The notes below the pieces were generated by a model, which made no database searches, was not told the origin of the DNA, and saw nothing but the letters and a program-made list of their open reading frames with translations. Positions 15,901 through 22,300 of a stretch of 32,585 bases of DNA are shown here, piece by piece. The stretch comes from Parachlamydiales bacterium. GTDB taxonomy: Bacteria > Chlamydiota > Chlamydiia > Chlamydiales > Parachlamydiaceae. Made by a program: the position numbers and the translations under genes. The stretch's first letter is position 1. Each line of letters starts with the position of its first letter. The stretch is from contig JAGVJP010000123.1 in NCBI GenBank assembly GCA_020051075.1, positions 1 through 32,585 on the forward strand. Reading direction: 5' to 3'.

Positions 15901-16460
15901 GAATGCTTATGCTTCATTTGTAAATAAAGTGCGATTGAAACCGATTTAATCGTTTCACCAAATACAAAGGGGGTGAATCCCATTATCATCGCTGATTCAA
16001 AAGGAACAAATAACGAAAGCCACAAGACTCCAAGTCCGAGTTGGCAGAGACAAGAGAGGAGCAAAATGGGCAATGTCTTTGTGACTTGAAATGAAGTTTG
16101 TCGCTCAGTAAACCAACCTACGAGATATACCTGAAGCAGAAATCCTAAAAAATACCCTCCACATGAACCGAATAAACACATTAGCCCGAAACTCCCTCCT
16201 GCAAAGACAGGCAATCCAAGGCTTCCTTCAATAAGATAAGCAAGTACACTAAGCAATCCTTTACGACTCCCCAGGCTAACCCCGATAAACATCATGCCAA
16301 ATGTCTGCCCTGATAATGGGACAGGACTGAAATAAAGGGGCATACTAATCTGAGAGCAAAGAGCCAGAAATAAAGAAGCTGCAAGAACTTGCAAAATCGA
16401 AAAGAACACCTCTTTTTTTGAAGATTCAAAAGATAACGAATGAATGAGAGTTGCAACCAT
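15897..16460 (-). CDS. bioY: Biotin transporter BioY
   Basis: A 187-residue integral membrane protein with about six hydrophobic segments, the substrate-binding S component of ECF-type biotin uptake. Family signatures include the PVPLSGQTFG loop (a PVPxTxQ-type motif), GSRKGLLSVLAYLIEGSLGLPVFAGG and the GGYFLGF segment. I place the start at 16460 because a perfect AGGAGG lies just upstream and a plausible promoter at 16483-16512 would exclude the longer frame from 16496. No EcfA or EcfT is nearby, so it works alone or with a shared module elsewhere. Confidence 0.92.
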   Translation of the reverse strand: MVATLIHSLSFESSKKEVFFSILQVLAASLFLALCSQISMPLYFSPVPLSGQTFGMMFIGVSLGSRKGLLSVLAYLIEGSLGLPVFAGGSFGLMCLFGSCGGYFLGFLLQVYLVGWFTERQTSFQVTKTLPILLLSCLCQLGLGVLWLSLFVPFESAMIMGFTPFVFGETIKSVSIALYLQMKHKHS

Positions 16461-16482
16461 AAATCCTCCTAAGTTTGGAACG

Positions 16483-16512
16483 AGCATAGCAGGCAAATCT
16501 TTAAATCCGCAA
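16483..16512 (-). promoter_or_regulatory. Predicted promoter of bioY operon
   Basis: Reading leftwards, TTGCGG (-35) and TATGCT (-10) are 18 bases apart, and a TG one base before the -10 makes an extended -10. The predicted transcript starts a short distance before the AGGAGG of bioY. This is a pattern match only. Confidence 0.45.
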
Positions 16513-16774
16513 GAAAAGTTGCGAGACGTTCGAGGGCTTTCGCATTCCTGAGTAACACACTATCCTGCCCTCTCCTTTTTATCCTCCCCATCCTGTTAAT
16601 TTTACAAGATGGGTAGGATAGGAAAGATGGTGGAAATGGCTCTAGGTAGTGTTACTTATTTATATGAGGGGCAATGTCGCTTGGGTGTTCTAAATGATTA
16701 ACGTATTCAAGACGATTCATTTGATACGCGAATCGCCAGTTCTGGACGACAGCATGGCAGAATTGATGATGTCA
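16513..16774. other. Divergent intergenic region
   Basis: This is the gap between the bioY promoter and the promoter of the AAA-helicase operon. I find no gene on either strand. Its main content is the imperfect palindrome at 16551-16657; the remainder is unremarkable AT-rich sequence. Confidence 0.6.
16551..16657. repeat. Imperfect inverted repeat upstream of the AAA-helicase operon
   Basis: The inner arms 16580-16592 and 16608-16620 pair over 13 bases with one mismatch around a 15-base loop. The outer ends also pair: AGTAACAC at 16551 against GTGTTACT ending at 16657, with gaps between inner and outer blocks. The whole looks like a degenerate palindromic element of about 107 bases. No T-tract follows, so a simple terminator is less likely. 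Confidence 0.6.
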
Positions 16775-16803
16775 TTGAGAATAAACCACAGAATGTTTAT
16801 TAT
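16775..16803 (+). promoter_or_regulatory. Predicted sigma-70 promoter of the AAA-radical SAM-helicase operon
   Basis: TTGAGA and TATTAT are 17 bases apart, each with a single mismatch to consensus. This puts a transcript start near 16810, about 50 bases ahead of the first gene. It is the best promoter match in the intergenic region and faces the operon. Confidence 0.6.
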
Positions 16804-16861
16804 TAGTGACTATTGATTAACAAAATCGTAGTATTTCTTAAAGTAAAATTCCGACTTGAAA

Positions 16862-18727
16862 ATGTGTATGATGAAAGATTTGGAAAATAGAAAATCAAAA
16901 TGGTTGCGAGACCTTATTCGCTTTTTGCCACTGAAAAGTCAGTTTGTCCTTTCAGGGAATGTACGTGATCTCCAAATTGAAGATCAGTCACATGGAGCTA
17001 TTGTACGCACACTTTCTTCCTATCTGAATACAGAACTCCTATCCTATGGCTACACCCATGTGTTGAGTTACGACTTCATTAATGGATTTAAAGTCGTTGA
17101 CTGGCTGTCAGCTTCGTCTAGTGATGAATCTGCTGAAACCGTCATGAAACAGCTGGGGCTTCAGCCAGTCAATGGGTGTGCTCCATCGGGTATTGATCTT
17201 TTCGAACGGGTCCTAGAACAGTTGATTGCATGGAACGGTGAGCCTTTAGCTTTAATTGTTGATTTCGCATCGCGGCTTATCATCCACCCAAATGATCTTA
17301 GCGATAATGAGCACCGTCTTTTTACACGGGCATTCATTCGCTCTCAGGAAGCTCGCGTTCGCGCCCATGGGACACCGTCTAAACCATTTTTGAATACTGT
17401 GTTATGGATCGTTGAAAAGGAGGGAGATATGCCCGATTGGTTTACCCTCAATAACTCTAAGATTCGCCATATCCCCATTCCCAACCCTGATCGTCAGAGG
17501 CGTCGAGTTCTGGCGGCGTCTTTGATTCAATCCCTTGATGGAGCAAAAGAGTCTTCGCTTCAGCTAAAAGATGATGCTGTGGAAAGCTTTGTAGACAATA
17601 CTGAAGGGCTCCTTCTCACCGATCTGATGTTAATCGCGCAACTTTGCCGTGAGGAGAAATTAGGATACGCTAAGATTGGAGAAGCTGTGCGTCGCTATAA
17701 GGTGGGGGTTTCCGAAGATCCCTGGCAAAAGCTCGACCGGAAAAAAATTCGCGATGGACAGAATTTCATTATGGAAAGGGTCAAAGGCCAAGATCATGCA
17801 GTGGATCATATGCTTGATATGATTAAACGGGCAGTGACTGGGGTTGGGGCTCCTCGGCGCGGTGGACGTCCTCGCGGCGTTGCCTTTTTAGCAGGACCGA
17901 CTGGAGTAGGGAAGACGGAGCTTGCTAAATCGATTACAAGCCTTTTATTTGGCGACGAAAGCGCTTACATCCGCTTTGATATGTCTGAATTCAGTGCTGA
18001 ACATTCCGATCAACGTTTAATCGGAGCGCCTCCAGGCTATGTGGGCTATGACATGGGTGGAGAATTGACCAATGCGATTCGAGAAAAACCTTTTAGCGTT
18101 GTTCTCTTTGACGAGATCGAAAAAGCACATCCAAGAATTCTCGATAAATTTCTCCAGATTTTAGATGACGGTGTCCTGACGTCAGGAAGAGGAGAGAGAG
18201 TTTATTTCACAGAGGCGTTTATCGTCTTTACATCAAACCTAGGACTCTATCAAACCGACATCACGGGGGAAAGAAAAGCAACCGTTTCCTCAGAAGATTC
18301 TTTTGAAACCATCCAAAAGCGTATCCGCGAAGAAATCGAAAAGCATTTCAAACTGACTCTCAATCGCCCTGAGATTCTCAACCGAATCGGAGACAATGTC
18401 ATCGTATTCGACTTCATTCGCGAAGACATCGCAGAGCAAATTTTCAAGAGCATGGTCGATCACGTGCTATCAGATCTAAAAGGATCTCAAGGCATCGATA
18501 TCTCGATCGATCCAGTAGCTCTGCAGACGCTTAGAGAGCTTTGTTTAGAGGATTTATCGAATGGAGGGCGGGGAATTCGAAATAAAATTGAAACCCATCT
18601 TGTCAACCCTCTTTCTCGATCTCTTTTCGATGAGAACATCGAAACGGGGAGTCAGCTTTCTATTTGTTCCGTTGAATCTGGTAAGGTCACAAAATTTACG
18701 CTCAGCACTGAGAGTGCGATATTATGA
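16862..18727 (+). CDS. ClpB-D2-like AAA+ ATPase with degenerate N-terminal AAA-like half
   Basis: A protein of about 621 residues. Residues 1-290 resemble an AAA domain that has lost its P-loop: a Walker-B-like LALIVDFAS (near 130) and an NTVLWIVE strand (near 180) but no GxxxxGK. Residues 310-620 are a full ClpA/ClpB second-ring AAA+ module. It has GPTGVGKT (345-352), pore loop GYVG (392-395), LFDEIEKAHP with D417/E418, TSNLG, the arginine-finger segment RPEILNRIGD and a C-terminal ClpB small domain. It is too short for ClpB and lacks the Clp N-domain and middle coiled coil. The ribosome-binding site is weak; ATGs at 16862, 16868, 16871 and a TTG at 16856 are all possible. It overlaps the next gene by ATGA. 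A remodelling or unfolding role in this system is inferred. Confidence 0.88.
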   Translation: MCMMKDLENRKSKWLRDLIRFLPLKSQFVLSGNVRDLQIEDQSHGAIVRTLSSYLNTELLSYGYTHVLSYDFINGFKVVDWLSASSSDESAETVMKQLGLQPVNGCAPSGIDLFERVLEQLIAWNGEPLALIVDFASRLIIHPNDLSDNEHRLFTRAFIRSQEARVRAHGTPSKPFLNTVLWIVEKEGDMPDWFTLNNSKIRHIPIPNPDRQRRRVLAASLIQSLDGAKESSLQLKDDAVESFVDNTEGLLLTDLMLIAQLCREEKLGYAKIGEAVRRYKVGVSEDPWQKLDRKKIRDGQNFIMERVKGQDHAVDHMLDMIKRAVTGVGAPRRGGRPRGVAFLAGPTGVGKTELAKSITSLLFGDESAYIRFDMSEFSAEHSDQRLIGAPPGYVGYDMGGELTNAIREKPFSVVLFDEIEKAHPRILDKFLQILDDGVLTSGRGERVYFTEAFIVFTSNLGLYQTDITGERKATVSSEDSFETIQKRIREEIEKHFKLTLNRPEILNRIGDNVIVFDFIREDIAEQIFKSMVDHVLSDLKGSQGIDISIDPVALQTLRELCLEDLSNGGRGIRNKIETHLVNPLSRSLFDENIETGSQLSICSVESGKVTKFTLSTESAIL

Positions 18728-19395
18728 TGCTCTACCTTTCCAGGATCCACTTTCCGGTCACAACATTGGGGCCAGATCACCGTGTTGGGATCTGGTTTCA
18801 AGGATGCTCTATTCGTTGTAAGGGGTGTGTCTCAGCTGACACATGGGGAACTGGAAAAGGGGGTGTGTCTGTCGATGAAATGATGAATACGATCTCTCCA
18901 TGGCTTCAGGAAGCTGAGGGAATCACGATTTCTGGTGGGGAACCCTTTGATCAACCTGAAGCTCTCATCGATCTTCTGAAACAGATTCGTTCTAAGACGA
19001 GTATCGACATTCTCGTTTATAGCGGACATCCTTTTGAGAAGATTGCCCCCATCGTACAAAATTGTCAGGGGACAATCGACGCCTTAATTTCAGATCCGTA
19101 CGAAGAAAATACCTCGCAAACTGTTGCTTTGCGCGGAAGCGATAACCAACGACTCCACTGTCTGACTCCTCTAGGAGAAACGCGATTCCGTCCTTTCGAT
19201 CGAGTCCTTAAGTCATCGGATAAAACTTTTGATATGATGTTTGATGAAGCTGGAGTCATTTGGCTTGCAGGTATTCCTAGGCGCGATGATATGCGGCGCC
19301 TGAAGACGATTTTAGCAAAAGAGGGCCATCTTGCTGTCACTACACAGGACGAACGCTCTGTCAGGGGGAAGATCGATGATACTTCATGTCCGTAA
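18724..19395 (+). CDS. Small radical SAM 4Fe-4S protein, NrdG/activase-like
   Basis: A 223-residue protein with the radical SAM cluster motif CSIRCKGC (C28, C32, C35), WFQGC just before it and SGGEPFDQ (70-77). The size and lack of a C-terminal auxiliary cluster resemble anaerobic ribonucleotide reductase activase and related glycyl-radical activases. No glycyl-radical enzyme gene is in the window. It overlaps the AAA gene by ATGA and the helicase gene by 20 bases, so it is an integral operon member. It may modify one of the neighbouring proteins or a nucleic acid; the substrate is unknown. Confidence 0.88.
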   Translation: MMLYLSRIHFPVTTLGPDHRVGIWFQGCSIRCKGCVSADTWGTGKGGVSVDEMMNTISPWLQEAEGITISGGEPFDQPEALIDLLKQIRSKTSIDILVYSGHPFEKIAPIVQNCQGTIDALISDPYEENTSQTVALRGSDNQRLHCLTPLGETRFRPFDRVLKSSDKTFDMMFDEAGVIWLAGIPRRDDMRRLKTILAKEGHLAVTTQDERSVRGKIDDTSCP

Positions 19396-22300
19396 GTGCC
19401 CGGGGTGTAGAGAAGAGCGCCCTGCTGCAGAGGTGCTCTGCGGAAACTGCACATGGGATCTCACACAAGAACCGCTGAGACTTCCGGGTCAAGTTGATCA
19501 AGTTCTTGAAATGCGAACCCCAACATCGCACACGCGCCTTTGTTTTAATGGTCATCCTTTAGATCCTTATGATGAGATGTGTTTTACATGTGGGGCGACT
19601 GGTGCAGCAGAATCCTGCTCCACCAATCAAGAGCCCTTCTCTCAAGAAGAGGAAACGATCATCGATGGATGGACGATCGTTGATCAGCTTGAAATTGGCA
19701 ATGAACCTTTTGATAGATTTATTGTTGAAAAGCATGGACAAAGCGCTCATCTGACTTTATATTTCCCTGAGACCCATCCTGAACCTGGCATTTATGAAAT
19801 TTTAAAACGACTACCAAAAGACTACGCCCCAGAGCTTTTGGCGCATGGTGTATGGGAATGCCGAAGATATGAAGTGACAGATTTCGTTTCTCACCCCACC
19901 TTGCAAGATCTTCAATCTACTTTTATAGATTTATCAACGATTCAGCAAATCGTGAAATCCATCGGGAGAATCTTGTCTTCTCTTTCAGAATATGGCTTGC
20001 GACATGGGAACCTCCGACCTGAGAATATTTTCATTGTCCACCAAGATCCTCTGAATGTGATGCTAAGCGGCTTCCACTATAGCCATCTTTCGACTTTTGA
20101 TCTTGATGTCATTAAACAGCCTATTTCAGCTTGTTATACAGCTCCTGAGGTGATCGCTGGAGGGATTAGTGCGGCATCAGATTGGTGGAGTCTAGGGATG
20201 ATCATTCTTCAGCTCATCACTAACGGCTCCTGTTTTGAAGGCATTAATGAAAAGGCGTTCCGTATTCACGTCGTCACCAGAGGGATTTCTCTTCCTAAGG
20301 GCATTGATCCATCTATCCGCCTACTCCTTCGAGGTTTGTTAGCTTCAGATACCGATCAACGCTGGCAGTGGTCACAAGTACAAAGTTGGTTAGCAGGAGA
20401 GCCTGTTGAGACTCCTTCTGATACTAAACCTGAAGAAGCCAAAAGCGGTCCAAGTTTAGAGTTCAAAGACCTTTCCTACACCTGCCCTAAACGATATGCC
20501 TTAATAGCAGCTGAAGCCTCGAACTGGGAACATGCAAAAGATCTTCTCTTCCGGGGTGTCATTGCCACTTGGTTAGAAGACAGGAAAGCTGACCCCAAAA
20601 TCGTTGCTGGAGTTCGACTCACATCTTCAATAGATTCAATCCATGAAGACTTTAGGCATGGTCTAGCTCTGATGTGGATGAATCCGAGTTTGCCGCTGAT
20701 TGTTCAAGGGGAGATTGTCACCTGCTCTTGGATGCTCCAAAACCCAGTTCAAGGCAATGAACTCATCACAGGCCCTCTCATCGGACATCTCCGCCAAATG
20801 AATAGAGAGAGACATCTTTGCGATCTGCATGACCGTGAGGCAAGAGCTCGTGAAAGAGCTAAGGCTCTTGAAATTGAACTTAATGAGGAAAGCTTCAGAC
20901 TCCTTGCTCTCGCTCCATCGCGTTCAAACCTTGAGAGACAGTGGACAATGTTTCGCCGGCTCTACCCAGGCTCGGATCATGGCGGACTGAATTCATTGAT
21001 GGATCGCCCGAAGATGACCGACGAAGACTTGATGGTTCTTTTAGGAGCTGCGATTCAATACTATCAACCAGCTGAACAAATTCTTTGTCAGGCTAAAGCC
21101 GTTGCTGCTCAAGCTGAAGTCTCTAGCTATGAAGATGTGGCTGCAAGAGAATGGTTTGAAGTTTCAAGAAGGGACCTTTATCGTGAAATCGAAGAAAGGA
21201 CGGCCAATTACGCTCGATGTGGGATCGTTCGAGTCGATGAATGGGCCGATGACTTCAGGATTGAGCGCAGAATCTCATTGCTTCGCGCTCTGGTGCTCCT
21301 ATCCATCCCAAGACAGACCTGGCAAGAGCCTCCTCGCCAGCAATATGTCTCTACGATTCTTGATTTTTTTGAAAAGCGAACGGCAAGTCTTGCGCAAAGA
21401 GGCCCTCTTGTCAGAATGCTGATTGGGAAGTCTAACTCTCGGGTTGACCTAGCAGGAGTTGCGGGCGAAACACCAACGGCAAGTTCTATTCTTGAACATC
21501 TGATTAGCAGAATAGAGGCTCCTGTAGGAATCAATAGAGTCGCCTTTGAAGATGATATAAATCTTGAGCGACGACTGCGCCATCTCGTCAACCATGCAAA
21601 CACATACAGGAGAGATACAGGGATCGATAGCCTCTACCTCGGATTCCCATTCCTTGTCATGAAAGATCATCGTGCAGAGATCACAGAAAAGAAGCCAAGA
21701 ATAGCCCCCATCCTACTTTGGCCCATTAAAATTGAGATGGAGCACAGAGATCGCGTCTCCATTTTTTTTGACCGTGATAGAGAAGAAATACGGGTGAATC
21801 CAGCATTTACGGGAATGATTGGTCCTGAAGAAGCAAAAAGATGGGCAGAAACTGCTAAGGAGCTATTAGGAAGGTCTGCGATCCGGATCAGAGACGTGAT
21901 GGATGCTTTTGGCGCTCTAGCAGATCCAAGAGAAAGAACGCTATGCGCTTTGCCGGACAGTGACTACAAAGTGAAAGATGGTACCAGGCAAGTCGTTTGC
22001 TCTGCAGTTCTTTTCCATGCTGAATTTATGGGTCAGGCCATTGGAGAAGATCTACGTCAAATGAGGAAAGAGTCACCGGTTGGAACGGGATTAGAAACGG
22101 CACTGCGAGTGAACAAAGATCCTATTCCTACACCCTCGTCGCCTTTGATTCCTGAAAAAGATCGCTTCTTCACGATGGAGAGCGACCCTTCTCAAGAAAA
22201 GGCTGTTTTCCGCGCGCGACAAGCTCCAGGGCTGCTCATTGAAGGCCCTCCAGGAACGGGCAAAAGTCAAACGATCGTCAATATCATTGGAGATTGCATC

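Noticed and set aside
16862..18727. Housekeeping ClpB or ClpA
   Set aside because: It has a single functional AAA module, lacks the Clp N-domain and ClpB middle domain, and is only about 621 residues long.
19331..19375. TTG start extending the helicase protein by 15 residues
   Set aside because: The ATG at 19376 has a good AGGGGGAAG just upstream and directly precedes the zinc knuckle, whereas the extension overlaps the radical SAM gene further and has no ribosome-binding site.
18724..19395. nrdG, activating anaerobic ribonucleotide reductase
   Set aside because: No nrdD is nearby and the gene is translationally coupled to AAA+ and helicase genes, so the symbol would overstate what is known.
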